Origin: Pseudomonadota bacterium | Lineage (GTDB): Bacteria > Pseudomonadota > Gammaproteobacteria > UBA1113 | DNA: 64,000 nucleotides | Assembly: GCA_021778015.1 (NCBI GenBank) | Contig: JAJYCX010000001.1 | Span: 1 to 64,000, forward strand | Direction: 5' to 3' | Part shown: positions 43,184 through 52,574 of the stretch, piece after piece | How positions within the stretch are numbered: the first letter of the stretch is position 1 | Layout of the letters: every line of letters starts with the position of its first letter | Notes under the pieces: model-generated | What the model was told of the DNA's origin: nothing | The model's database searches: none | What the model saw: only the letters and a program-made list of their open reading frames with translations | Made by a program: the position numbers and the translations under genes

Positions 43184-44449
43184 ATGTCACAATTCATCGA
43201 TAGGCGTACCAATGGAAAAAATAAAAGCACGGTCAGCCGCCAACGTTTTCTAAATCGCTTTAAAAAACAAATTAAAGAATCTATCTCTAAGGCCTTAAGC
43301 CAACGCAGCATTACCGATATCCATGTGGGTGAAAAAATAACCGTTCCAAAGAAAGACATCAATGAACCCTTTTTCCACTATGCTCCCGGCGGCAGCATCA
43401 ACCGTGTATTTCCTGGCAACAGAGAATTTAGCGTAGGCGATACAATTCCCAGACCACCTTCTACACAACAGCAAGGCCCGGGTGGAGAAGCGAGTGATCA
43501 AGGTGAAGGTACAGATGAATTTACCTTTGAAATTAACAAAGATGAATTTCTAGATTTTTTCTTTGAAGATCTGGAATTACCCGATTTGGTCAAAACCGAA
43601 TTAAAAGCCATGCCACAATTTCAAAATGTTAAGAGTGGCTTATCGCTTTATGGCTCTCCCAGCAATATTAACATTACCCGTTCTTTTAGAAAAGCCCTAG
43701 GGCGCAGAATTTCATTTGGTACCGATAAACGTAAAAAATTAAAAATAGCTGAGGACAGACTGTCGGGATTAAGCAAAAAGATTGCGGCCAACTCCCCTAG
43801 ACGCTTACGTTTAAAAAAATATATCGCTTTCATGAAAGAAAAAATTACAGCCATTCCATTTGTAGACACTTCTGATATTCTATACAACCGAACCACAAAA
43901 CAAATCAATCCTTCTACACAAGCGATTATGTTTTGCGTTATGGATGTTTCAGGCTCCATGGACGAAGCCAAAAAAGATATGGCAAAACGTTTTTTTATTT
44001 TGCTCTATTTATTTTTAACCCGGTCTTATCAAAAAATACAAATTATTTTTATACGCCACCATACCAGTGCCAAAGAAGTAGATGAACAAGAATTCTTTTA
44101 TTCTAGAGAAACGGGCGGCACCGTGGTTTCCAGCGCCTTAGAGTTGATATACGATATAATAATCGATCGATATGCTACCAACGACTGGAATATCTATGTG
44201 GCCCAAGCCTCCGATGGCGACAACTGGAATGCCGACTCACCCTATTGTCAAAGCCTATTGAAAGAAAAGATAATGCCTTTGGTGCAATATTATGCCTATA
44301 TTGAAATTATGCCTAGGCATCATCAAAGCCTATGGAATTCCTATTTAACTGTAAAAGAAGAAAACAGCAATTTTGCTATGCAAACCATTTCTAAACCCAG
44401 TGAGATTTTTCCGGTACTGCATGCACTGTTTAAGAGAAAAGCGTCATGA
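43184..44449 (+). CDS. yeaH: YeaH (DUF444) protein
   Basis: The 421-residue protein belongs to the DUF444/YeaH family. It starts FIDRRTNGKNKSTVSRQRF as the family does. The C-terminal half has a VWA-like MIDAS sequence, CVMDVSGSMDEAKKDMAKRFF, and then ETGGTVVSSALEL. It works with PrkA in the same stress pathway, mechanism unknown. The stop overlaps the spoVR start by four bases. Confidence 0.92.
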   Translation: MSQFIDRRTNGKNKSTVSRQRFLNRFKKQIKESISKALSQRSITDIHVGEKITVPKKDINEPFFHYAPGGSINRVFPGNREFSVGDTIPRPPSTQQQGPGGEASDQGEGTDEFTFEINKDEFLDFFFEDLELPDLVKTELKAMPQFQNVKSGLSLYGSPSNINITRSFRKALGRRISFGTDKRKKLKIAEDRLSGLSKKIAANSPRRLRLKKYIAFMKEKITAIPFVDTSDILYNRTTKQINPSTQAIMFCVMDVSGSMDEAKKDMAKRFFILLYLFLTRSYQKIQIIFIRHHTSAKEVDEQEFFYSRETGGTVVSSALELIYDIIIDRYATNDWNIYVAQASDGDNWNADSPYCQSLLKEKIMPLVQYYAYIEIMPRHHQSLWNSYLTVKEENSNFAMQTISKPSEIFPVLHALFKRKAS

Positions 44450-45984
44450 AAACGAAAAGTACGCTATTGCCGCAAAGTTCAGAATGGACTTTTGAATCCT
44501 TGCTATTGTATGAAAAAGCAATAGGCGACATCGCCAAAGAATTTCATCTAGACACCTATTCCAATCAAATTGAAGTGATTTCTTCTGAGCAGATGATAGA
44601 CTTATATGCTACTACGGGTTTACCTATCCATTACCCACACTGGTCGTTTGGCAAACAGTTCGTCAACACAGAGAAACTGTATCTCAAAGGTTATACCAAT
44701 TTATCATATGAAATGGTGATCAATTCAAATCCTTGCATAAGCTATTTACTAGAAGAAAATTCCATGACCATGCAAGCGATTGTCATCGCCCACGCTTGCT
44801 ACGGTCATAACTCTTTTTTCAAAAATAATTATCTTTTTAAGACATGGACCAACGCCGAATCCATTATCGATTACATGGTTTTTGCTAAAAACTATATACA
44901 CAAATGTGAACAAAAATATGGCGCTAATGCCGTAGAAGAATTATTAGATGCTTGTCATGCCTTAAGAAACTACGGCGTTGACCGCTATAAACGACCACAG
45001 AAAATATCTTTACATGAAGAAGAGGCTAGACAAACAGAACGTGCTGCTTATAGGCAAAGCCAAGTAAATGATCTATGGCGAACTATACCCGAGAATTTCA
45101 AAAAAAAGCAACACCTAGGCAGTAAAAAACATCGTTTACCTAAAGAGCCTGAAGAAAATCTGCTGTACTTTTTAGAAAAAAATGCCCCTTTATTAGAGCC
45201 GTGGCAACGTGAAATCATACGCATCTCCAGGAAGATTGCTCAATATTTTTATCCGCAGAAATTAACCAAGGTTATGAATGAAGGCTGGGCTACTTTTTGG
45301 CATTATACTATCATCAACGAACTATATAATAGAAATATGGTTTCAGATTCTTTTATGATAGATTTTATTAAAAATCATACCAACCTTGTTTATCAATTAC
45401 CTTATGATAATCCAAATTATTATGGCATTAACCCCTATACTTTTGGTTATAGAATGTTCTCGGATATAAATCGCATGTGCACCGCGCCTACAGATGAAGA
45501 TAAATTATTTTTCCCTGAGTTAACGCTAAAAGAACCCCTAGAAGCACTTGATTTTGCTATGCGTAATTTTGAGGATGAAAGTTTTATCTTGCAATATCTT
45601 TCGCCTAAATTGATGCGCGATCTAAAATTATTTGCCATTTTAGATGATGAAAAAGCCCCTAATATTAAAGTAACTGCTATACATAATAGCGCCGGTTATG
45701 AATCATTGCGACAATTATTGAGTCAACAATATAATTTAGCCTTTGTAGAGCCTAATATTCAAATTTACGATGTAAATGTTAACGGCGATCGCTCTATTAT
45801 ATTACGTCATGTACAAACCGATCACAGGCCCTTAGATGAAGAATCAACCGAGAAAGTATTACATTATTTTCATGCTTTGTGGGGCTTTGATGTTGTACTA
45901 GAAAGCGTCTCCGCCGAAGGCACTGTACTGAAGATATTTCGCTGCCCTGCTATTGAGCGCCCATCGACTTCTGAGTCGCCTTGA
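44446..45984 (+). CDS. spoVR: SpoVR-family protein (YcgB)
   Basis: The 512-residue protein matches SpoVR/YcgB proteins, which are almost always encoded with prkA and yeaH-type genes. Typical blocks include YATTGLPIHYPHWSFGKQF, NPCISYLLEENSMTMQAIVIAHACYGHNSFFKNN, MNEGWATFWHYTI and NPYTFGYRMFSDI. The function is unknown; in Bacillus it affects spore cortex, but this organism is not a spore former. Codon use and spacing are in line with the two genes before it. Confidence 0.93.
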   Translation: MKTKSTLLPQSSEWTFESLLLYEKAIGDIAKEFHLDTYSNQIEVISSEQMIDLYATTGLPIHYPHWSFGKQFVNTEKLYLKGYTNLSYEMVINSNPCISYLLEENSMTMQAIVIAHACYGHNSFFKNNYLFKTWTNAESIIDYMVFAKNYIHKCEQKYGANAVEELLDACHALRNYGVDRYKRPQKISLHEEEARQTERAAYRQSQVNDLWRTIPENFKKKQHLGSKKHRLPKEPEENLLYFLEKNAPLLEPWQREIIRISRKIAQYFYPQKLTKVMNEGWATFWHYTIINELYNRNMVSDSFMIDFIKNHTNLVYQLPYDNPNYYGINPYTFGYRMFSDINRMCTAPTDEDKLFFPELTLKEPLEALDFAMRNFEDESFILQYLSPKLMRDLKLFAILDDEKAPNIKVTAIHNSAGYESLRQLLSQQYNLAFVEPNIQIYDVNVNGDRSIILRHVQTDHRPLDEESTEKVLHYFHALWGFDVVLESVSAEGTVLKIFRCPAIERPSTSESP

Positions 45985-45997
45985 ATAATGGTTCTAA

Positions 45998-46019
45998 GTC
46001 GCGACCACTAGGGAGCGGA
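45998..46019 (+). repeat. 24-base REP-like repeat, copy 3
   Basis: GTCGCGACCACTAGGGAGCG plus GA lies 14 bases after the spoVR stop. It differs at a few bases from the copies at 1395-1418 and 28188-28211. Confidence 0.5.
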
Positions 46020-46124
46020 GATTAGGAGAAGGTTCACCGAACTGTGTGATTCTGGGTGTAAAATTAAGATGAAGATTCCAGTGCTCATTTGATATCTTGA
46101 TAGGAGATGTGACTAAGATAAATG

Positions 46125-47336
46125 TTACGGCAATTTAGGCTTTTTAATCTTCGGCATGGCAATGCGCTGTGGAGCCGTGACATGTCTTAACACCCAATAA
46201 CCCACTACGCCCGATAAAACAGAAGCGGCGAAAACACCCACCTTAACCATGAGGTGATAATTACCTACTGGAAAAGCCAAATTCCCCACAAAAAGACTCA
46301 TTGTAAACCCTATACCGGCTAAAATAGCGACGCCATAAATCATCCGAAAATCAACGCCATTCGGTAAATTGGCTGCTTTCGATTTAACCGCTAACCAACA
46401 AGCGACAAAGATTCCCAAAGGCTTACCAAAAAATAACCCCGCAAAAATGCCCAGTGTGATGGGATGGTATATACTACTTTCGGTCACTTTCGATAGCGGT
46501 ACGCCTGCATTCGCAAAGGCAAATATAGGAAGAATGGCATAAGCAACCCAGGGGTGTAGATAATTTTCAATCTTACGCGAAGGTAAATAGAAATGATTGC
46601 GCTTATCATGTAGCGGATACGCAAAGGCCAAGGCAATCCCCGCCAAGGTGGCATGCACACCTGAACCCAATACGCACAGCCATAATATAAAACCCACGAT
46701 GGCATAAGGGGTAAAACGCATTATGCCAATGCGGTTAAATAGGATCAAAACGGTAATGCAGAAAAAAGAGGCGATCACCAACAACCAAGATAAGCCAGTC
46801 GTATAAAAAACGGCAATCACAACAATAGCGCCTAAGTCATCGATAATAGCCAGCGCGGTTAAAAAAACCTTCAACGACGTAGGAATACGCGATTTCAGTA
46901 AGGACAATACTCCCAATGAAAAAGCTATGTCGGTTGCAGTGGGAATAGCCCAACCTTGCAGATACTCGCTGTGTCCCTTATTAACCAGTAAATAAATTGC
47001 CGCAGGTACAACAATACCCCCTAAAGCCGCCACTAAGGGTAATAAGGCATTAGACCAATGGCTCAATTCACCTACTACCAATTCACGCTTGATTTCCAAA
47101 CCCACTAGCATAAAAAAGATAGCCATCAAACCGTCGTTGATCCAATATTGTATGGGTTCACTGATGCTCAATGCGCCTATGCCAAGACTAAGGTGTACAT
47201 TGACAAAGAAATTATGGTACCAAGCTTGCAGTGGCGTATTACTGATGATCATAGCCGCGATGGCAGCAAAAAATAACAGCCCACCACTTAAGGATTCTAC
47301 CTGATTAAAATGCTTAAAAAATGATTGCTTCCTCAT
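46125..47336 (-). CDS. nhaA: Na+/H+ antiporter NhaA
   Basis: NhaA exports sodium in exchange for protons across the inner membrane. The 403 residues are family length, with about twelve hydrophobic segments. The functional pair of aspartates is in ALAIIDDLGAIVVIAVFYT; LVGLEIKRELVVGEL and PTATDIAFSLGVLSLL are also diagnostic. The C-terminal tail is basic (KIKKPKLP). It follows dnaQ on the same strand by 13 bases. Confidence 0.95.
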   Translation of the reverse strand: MRKQSFFKHFNQVESLSGGLLFFAAIAAMIISNTPLQAWYHNFFVNVHLSLGIGALSISEPIQYWINDGLMAIFFMLVGLEIKRELVVGELSHWSNALLPLVAALGGIVVPAAIYLLVNKGHSEYLQGWAIPTATDIAFSLGVLSLLKSRIPTSLKVFLTALAIIDDLGAIVVIAVFYTTGLSWLLVIASFFCITVLILFNRIGIMRFTPYAIVGFILWLCVLGSGVHATLAGIALAFAYPLHDKRNHFYLPSRKIENYLHPWVAYAILPIFAFANAGVPLSKVTESSIYHPITLGIFAGLFFGKPLGIFVACWLAVKSKAANLPNGVDFRMIYGVAILAGIGFTMSLFVGNLAFPVGNYHLMVKVGVFAASVLSGVVGYWVLRHVTAPQRIAMPKIKKPKLP

Positions 47337-47349
47337 ACCCTATCCTTAG

Positions 47350-48060
47350 TTAGTCATCCGCCCAAATCACTTTAGCCGATTGTTGCTTCATTTTGTTGAG
47401 ATATTCTTGATGTTCCTGTTGTTCTGCATCATTAGCACTATAAACTGGTAAAGACTGCATTTCAACAGGCATAGCATTGCTCTGTGCGACGGATTCGGCA
47501 GTTAATGCTGTTAAAGGGTTGTGATCCGCAAACAAGCTGTATTGACCGCTGGTCATAGCCAAATAAACCTGTGCTAATAATTGCGCATCGATTAAAGCAC
47601 CGTGATAATGTCGTTGGCTGTTGTCTATAGATAAGCGTTTACATATCGCATCTAAATTATTTTTTTGCCTAGGATATTTTTGTCGCGCCATCACCAAGGT
47701 ATCGATAATGGACCAGCCCGTTTCTAAACGCTCGGGGCGTCTACACAATTTTAATTCGCGTTGCAAAAAGCCTACATCAAAAGGCGCATTGTGTATGATA
47801 AGTTCCGCATCTTCAATATAGGCCATTAAATCACTGGCAATGTCAGCAAACAACGGTTTATCGGCTAAGAAAGTATCGCTTAAGCCATGCACGGCCATAG
47901 CACCCGCATCTACAGCGCGTTCAGGATTAATATAACAATGATACGTTGAACCGGTGATGCGGCGGTCGATAATTTCAACGCACGCAACTTCAATAATGCG
48001 ATGCCCATCTTTAACATCTAAACCCGTTGTTTCTGTATCGATGCTAATTTGCCTGCTCAT
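47350..48060 (-). CDS. dnaQ: DNA polymerase III epsilon subunit (proofreading)
   Basis: DnaQ is the 3'-5' exonuclease of the replicase. The 236 residues have the DEDD motifs: DTETTGLDV (Exo I, near residues 8-16), HNAPFDVGFL (Exo II) and HGALIDAQLLAQVYL (Exo III with its His). The C-terminal part that contacts the polymerase ends QQSAKVIWADD. It is encoded with rnhA on the same strand (nine-base gap), unlike the divergent arrangement in E. coli. Confidence 0.95.
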   Translation of the reverse strand: MSRQISIDTETTGLDVKDGHRIIEVACVEIIDRRITGSTYHCYINPERAVDAGAMAVHGLSDTFLADKPLFADIASDLMAYIEDAELIIHNAPFDVGFLQRELKLCRRPERLETGWSIIDTLVMARQKYPRQKNNLDAICKRLSIDNSQRHYHGALIDAQLLAQVYLAMTSGQYSLFADHNPLTALTAESVAQSNAMPVEMQSLPVYSANDAEQQEHQEYLNKMKQQSAKVIWADD

Positions 48061-48069
48061 CTACTTCCC

Positions 48070-48504
48070 TTATAATAATTCATCGATCGCTTGACGTGCT
48101 AAACTATCTGCGCGTTCATTATGTATATTGCCTACATGTGCCTTAACCCAATGCCAATGCACTTGATGACGAGCAGCTTCTGCTAACAGACTTTGCCACA
48201 GATCCTGATTTTTAACCATCTGCCCCGCAGCCGTACGCCAATTGCGGCGCTGCCAACCTATTACCCATTCTTTAATACCCTTTTGTACATATTGCGAATC
48301 GGTGTATAAATTGACTATACAGCTGTGCTTCAATATTCGTAAACCCATAATGGCCGCGGTTAATTCCATACGGTTATTGGTAGTGTCTTTTTCTGCGCCC
48401 TGCAAGGTCTCTTCCTCGCCATCGCAGGAAAACCAAACACCCCAACCACCGGGCCCAGGATTGTGCCTACACGCACCATCCGTATACATAATGACTGTTT
48501 TCAT
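48070..48504 (-). CDS. rnhA: Ribonuclease HI
   Basis: RNase HI cuts RNA in RNA-DNA hybrids. The 144 residues include YTDGACRHNPGPGGWG, NRMELTAAIMGL, YTDSQYVQKGI and WVKAHVGNIHNERADSLA, giving the four acidic catalytic residues and the active-site His. Its start overlaps the methyltransferase gene by four bases. Confidence 0.97.
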   Translation of the reverse strand: MKTVIMYTDGACRHNPGPGGWGVWFSCDGEEETLQGAEKDTTNNRMELTAAIMGLRILKHSCIVNLYTDSQYVQKGIKEWVIGWQRRNWRTAAGQMVKNQDLWQSLLAEAARHQVHWHWVKAHVGNIHNERADSLARQAIDELL

Positions 48505-49337
48505 TGTTTATATTCTTCGCCTTTCAAGCTGTGACTGTGCTGTATGCTTAACGGATTGTTTATATCCTGATTTGATGATGAAGTTGCTTGTCTTCTGGGT
48601 ATATTCTGCATCGGTAATACTGGCTCTTTATTGCTTAAACTCTGTTTCTGCCATTTTACCTCAAGTGGCGTTAAACGTACCATATGTTTACGCGCAAAAA
48701 TTAAATAAACCCCACCCCAAGTCGGACATACTCCCTGCCCCAAAGTTTCCACCAAATCGCGACGACGCACACTGCCTAAAATAGTAGATGAAAATGAAAA
48801 TAAAAAGGTTTTGATCGACTCTACCTCGCAATCCGCTTCTTCCAGCCATCGCCTAACCCGCCCTATGCGTTGCCATTTTAAGCCCCAAGGCAATTCGTCC
48901 CGACTCCAGGCTAAAACTTGTTTAATGGGCGTAAAAACACCTACCGGATTAAAACCCAAAATCAACATCGTTCCTTCCGGCATTAAAGCGTCTGCCGCAG
49001 CATGAATCACCGCTTCCGGATCGGCAGACAAATCTAGGGTATGTGGTAAAACAAATGTATCTATGGAATTCTGCGCTAAAGGCAGCTGCTCAAAATCACA
49101 ACATAATGTCGTGTCATGATTGTTGTTGTGGTGCTGCGATATACACCAAATATGATTGCGTATAGGGCTAGGGTGCAGCGCCTTTAGTGAATGACTACCT
49201 CCCAATTGCAGCAAATAATAGCCAAAACATTGCTTTAAATAATCCGCCAGCCATTCAGACTCCGCAGCATAAACATAACGACCCAAGGGTGTTTCATACC
49301 ATTGTTCCAGGTCAAGATAAGTGTATTTTTTAGTCAA
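48501..49337 (-). CDS. SAM-dependent methyltransferase, YafS-like
   Basis: The 278-residue protein looks like the class I methyltransferase found beside rnhA in gammaproteobacteria (YafS). LLQLGGSHSL is a weakened form of the usual SAM-binding glycine loop. DTFVLPHTLDLSADPEAVIHAAADALMPEGTMLILGFNPVG is the characteristic later block. The last 35 residues are a Ser/Gln/Asn-rich tail. The substrate is unknown. It leads the methyltransferase-rnhA-dnaQ set. Confidence 0.82.
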   Translation of the reverse strand: MTKKYTYLDLEQWYETPLGRYVYAAESEWLADYLKQCFGYYLLQLGGSHSLKALHPSPIRNHIWCISQHHNNNHDTTLCCDFEQLPLAQNSIDTFVLPHTLDLSADPEAVIHAAADALMPEGTMLILGFNPVGVFTPIKQVLAWSRDELPWGLKWQRIGRVRRWLEEADCEVESIKTFLFSFSSTILGSVRRRDLVETLGQGVCPTWGGVYLIFARKHMVRLTPLEVKWQKQSLSNKEPVLPMQNIPRRQATSSSNQDINNPLSIQHSHSLKGEEYKQ

Positions 49338-49355
49338 ATTATCCCTCGTTCTCTA

Positions 49356-49384
49356 TTGTTTTCCACCCTTATTATCCCTATAAT
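49356..49384 (+). promoter_or_regulatory. Promoter of tRNA-Thr
   Basis: TTGTTT at 49356-49361 and a perfect TATAAT at 49379-49384 are separated by 17 bases, and the tRNA starts ten bases after the -10. GGGCACC follows the -10. Confidence 0.75.
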
Positions 49385-49393
49385 GGGCACCAC

Positions 49394-49466
<73 letters not shown>

Positions 49467-49478
49467 GTAGGGAAATCA

Positions 49479-50246
49479 ATGAGTTACGTAAAAAAACCGG
49501 ACTTCATCAATCCTTTCAGGGACATTGATGGGGCTCTTCAAAATAAATACCTACAATCTACTACCCAAGATCATACCGACCAATATATCTCTGAGGAGTG
49601 TAGCACTTCGGTTGATTGTCTGCAAAACAAAAATAGTAAAGAAGCTAAGGGAACTTAGTGCCTATTTAAAACTCATACAATTGTTCATTAGATGAACTTA
49701 TTAGAAGGCTAGAAGTGTTACAGCAAGATGGCTATATTTTTCGTGGCCAGTCTTGCGCTCAATACGGGGACTCCTCTCTTTGATATAAAAACTCACAAGA
49801 TTTTAAATGAACCTTGTCTGGAACAAGCCTTAACAGGTTACGATAAAACATGGCCTCAACATTATGGTCATCCTATTGCAGCTTTAGATTGGTCAAAAGA
49901 TCCTTTTGTAGCACTTTATTTTGCCAATCAAAGAGTATATTGATTCAGACTTAAATACTACAATTAAACAAAGTGAAGAAGCTATTTCTGAAAGTACACT
50001 GGCGGAAATATTAGCGACCAAGAGGGTTAATCGGACATAGTATTATTTGTACTATTGTAAAGACTTGTATTTAAAAGAAATGCTATTTATGATACCAAAT
50101 TTGATTACTATAAAAATTCTTGTGGTAAAATTAGATATACTCAACATCATATTTTTTGTGGAATCAGTATCAATTTATTCGGAGGTAGCCTAAACTACCT
50201 CCGAATAAGTTTATGTTGCTTTGAAAAAAATAAAATAGTTAAATAG
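49479..50246 (+). pseudogene. Decayed FRG-domain gene
   Basis: A 59-codon frame (49479-49658) begins just after tRNA-Thr. Past its stop, fragments in different frames resemble an FRG domain. YIFRGQSCAQYGD (about 49732-49770) holds the FRGQ-type motif. HYGHPIAALDWSKDPFVALYFAN (about 49860-49930) is the central block. HHIFCGISINLFGG (about 50147-50190) fits the family end. At least two frameshifts or stops separate them. FRG domains occur in phage-defence and toxin-like proteins of unknown action. The gene is dead or needs recoding; decay is more likely. Confidence 0.7.
50175..50208 (+). terminator. Strong hairpin at the end of the FRG remnant
   Basis: TTATTCGGAGGTAG (50175-50188) pairs perfectly with CTACCTCCGAATAA (50195-50208) over a six-base loop. 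GTTTATG follows, so there is only a short T run. It overlaps the last recognisable FRG codons. The following 200 bases to the methyltransferase gene hold nothing clear. Confidence 0.65.
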
Positions 50247-50423
50247 GAAGTAAGGTTTTCATGAGCTGATCCCTCCATGCTGGTGACCCGTGATTATATT
50301 ATACCACAATGACATAGTGCGTAATATATTATCCTGGTGAATATGCTACAATGTGGCCAATTTAAGATACCAATTGTTTTATTCTTAATTTACCGTTCGA
50401 GCAGTTTAAATATAGAGGTGCAC

Positions 50424-51122
50424 ATGAGCAAAGAAGATAATAATCAAAATATATTAGAAAGCAATGCAATGACATGGACAAATAAAGATAATTTAAACTA
50501 CTATGAAAATATTCCCATTGAGTTACTTCAGCAGTATGCTGTTATCGGTGGATTTGATAATGGCTGTGATGTGGATGTAGTCTACAATGACTATATTGCA
50601 CTCTCTAAATCTATTATAGATGTTGGGGCGGGCTATGGCCGAGTTTTACAACATCTTTTAGATCGTGGCTACACAGGTAAACTAATCGCGATAGAAAGAA
50701 GTAAAAAGCTTTATAATTTCATGCGTAAAAAATTTTCAAATGAAATTGAACTTTTTAATTGTAGTGTCGATGATTTTGTATGTAAAACACCAGCGGATAT
50801 TGTTTTGTGGATGTGGTCAAACATATCGGAATGGCCTCAGCAAGAACAAGCTGGAGTACTAAAATTACTATCGGGCTTTTGTAAACCAGGTGGGTTTTTA
50901 ATCTTAGATACGATATCTCATTTAATGACTCCTATGAACGTAACTGCCTATAGCACACAATCTTATGTAGCAGAAACAGAATATGGAACAGCTTATGGAT
51001 ATATTCCATCGTTAGATGAGATCGATCTCTATGCAAAAGAAATAGGTGTCGTTAGTATAAAACATATCCCCTATAAAACTTCTACAGGACGAGATCGTTT
51101 TATTCATATATTAGGTTTTTGA
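50424..51122 (+). CDS. Class I SAM-dependent methyltransferase
   Basis: I use the ATG at 50424, which has GAGGTG six bases before it; the frame runs further upstream but without such a site. The 232 residues contain IIDVGAGYGRVLQHLLDRGYTGKLIAIERS, with the glycine-rich SAM-binding loop and the acidic end of strand 2, and LWMWSNISEWPQQEQAG followed by KPGGFLILD. The substrate is unknown. The A/T content is higher than in neighbouring housekeeping genes, in line with acquired DNA. It converges on the next gene and overlaps it by 12 bases. Confidence 0.78.
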   Translation: MSKEDNNQNILESNAMTWTNKDNLNYYENIPIELLQQYAVIGGFDNGCDVDVVYNDYIALSKSIIDVGAGYGRVLQHLLDRGYTGKLIAIERSKKLYNFMRKKFSNEIELFNCSVDDFVCKTPADIVLWMWSNISEWPQQEQAGVLKLLSGFCKPGGFLILDTISHLMTPMNVTAYSTQSYVAETEYGTAYGYIPSLDEIDLYAKEIGVVSIKHIPYKTSTGRDRFIHILGF

Positions 51123-52436
51123 TTTTCTTGATATACGCACACATCCGCGTAGAAAGGCGCTTTTGGCAGGGAATAACTCTTTTTTACTTTCTGATACATT
51201 GAAATATTTATCTTCTAGGACTAGATCTTCTGGATTTTTTATCCCTGTTAGTCTTTCAAAGTCAGTATGGTAAAAATTAAAATCAACCGTTTCTTGTAGC
51301 CTAGAGAATGGTGTTTCCTCAATACGTAGATGTTGGTCAGTTAGACCAGTTAAGTATTTCTTTACATAGGACTGCGTTAATACTAAATCGTCTAATTTAC
51401 TTGAATCATTTCTAGGTTTATTGGAAAATTCTAAAGTACCTGGAAGTGCAAACGAAAAATACACGGAGCGGTCTGAACTTTCTGAGAAGGTATAAGGTTG
51501 CATAATATTAGGTGTATAAGGAAGATTGTAAACAGAGGCATAGAGTGACTGCAAGCGACGAATCGGCCCTGCTGTATCATCTATGGCAGGAGCATATCCC
51601 GCTAATGCTCCAACAGCCATATTCAAGATATGCTTGACGGTATTATGGATATAAGCTGAAGTCTTTAAGCCACGATTCGTTTGAATGACTGAAAAAACCA
51701 AATTCCAAATAAGTTGATGTCTCCAATAATTGCTAGCGTTCCAAGCCGTTTCAAGTAAATAGAGTTTAAAGTCTTTAAAGGCGGGATCATTCATGTGATC
51801 AAACCACTTGTTCCCAAAAAAGGCAATTACACAAGCCCATTGTTCACCAAACCCAGGGTGGTTGGCTATTTCCCTAAAAATTTCCCAATGTTCTAAAAGA
51901 TTTTTAGGGGGCTCTTGTTGTAATCCCAATTCTTTGGCTATTCTCTTATGTGCGGTTGCTTTTGATATCTTAGGTAGCATAAACAATGATCTAGCACCAG
52001 AAGACATGTGCCATGTAAAAACTGGGCTTAAAGAGGGATTGTCACTTAATACTTTCCAAGTACTCAATATTTTTCCCGGTGGAATTAAGCCATACAAAGA
52101 GACAGTATGCTCCCCTTGGATAATGAAAATTTCAGCAGAGCCTTGGAGTATTATGCTGACTGGATTTGTTCCTAGGTTGTAGGACAAAGAATCTTTGATG
52201 TTTTTGCTGATCTGTGAACTATAAATGGAAGCTAATTCACCACTATCGGTTGGGATTTGCAAACATCCCTCTTTTAGCATTTCTTCGCCAAAAGCATAAG
52301 ATGCTTTGAACATTTTATAGCTGGAATCTGGGCTAATATCATCTATTATGGCGGTTAGTTTAGGGTTAACTTTTTCAATGCCTTTACGTACATCTTGCCA
52401 AGATAGCTCTTCAATGCAGTTCTTTACTTCTTTCAT
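51111..52436 (-). CDS. Conserved-looking protein of unknown function
   Basis: The 441-residue protein has no signal peptide or membrane helix and I do not recognise its family. The middle (NPVSIILQGSAEIFIIQGEHTVSLYGLIPPGKILSTWKVL) looks like a small beta domain. Regions around 200-300 are aromatic- and helix-rich (WRHQLIWNLVFSVIQTNRGL). The C terminus ends basic (RISRKSKT). It is likely a cytoplasmic protein. The 3' end overlaps the convergent methyltransferase gene. It could be a catalytic protein or an effector; nothing in the sequence decides. Confidence 0.6.
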   Translation of the reverse strand: MKEVKNCIEELSWQDVRKGIEKVNPKLTAIIDDISPDSSYKMFKASYAFGEEMLKEGCLQIPTDSGELASIYSSQISKNIKDSLSYNLGTNPVSIILQGSAEIFIIQGEHTVSLYGLIPPGKILSTWKVLSDNPSLSPVFTWHMSSGARSLFMLPKISKATAHKRIAKELGLQQEPPKNLLEHWEIFREIANHPGFGEQWACVIAFFGNKWFDHMNDPAFKDFKLYLLETAWNASNYWRHQLIWNLVFSVIQTNRGLKTSAYIHNTVKHILNMAVGALAGYAPAIDDTAGPIRRLQSLYASVYNLPYTPNIMQPYTFSESSDRSVYFSFALPGTLEFSNKPRNDSSKLDDLVLTQSYVKKYLTGLTDQHLRIEETPFSRLQETVDFNFYHTDFERLTGIKNPEDLVLEDKYFNVSESKKELFPAKSAFLRGCVRISRKSKT

Positions 52437-52574
52437 CCATTCGATCCTTATCAGGCCTCATAGCCTTTAAAGCCTATTCTCGCACCACCGTGCTTAGGGA
52501 GTCAACCTAAGACAATGCCTCAAGCGACTCCCTTTACAACAGTTCCCAGGGCAGGGTATAAAATTGTGTATTAT

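Noticed and set aside
43184-44449. YeaH and the 20.9 kb VWA protein as paralogs
   Set aside because: Both have a MIDAS-type motif, but length, surroundings and other blocks differ; YeaH is a clear DUF444 protein.
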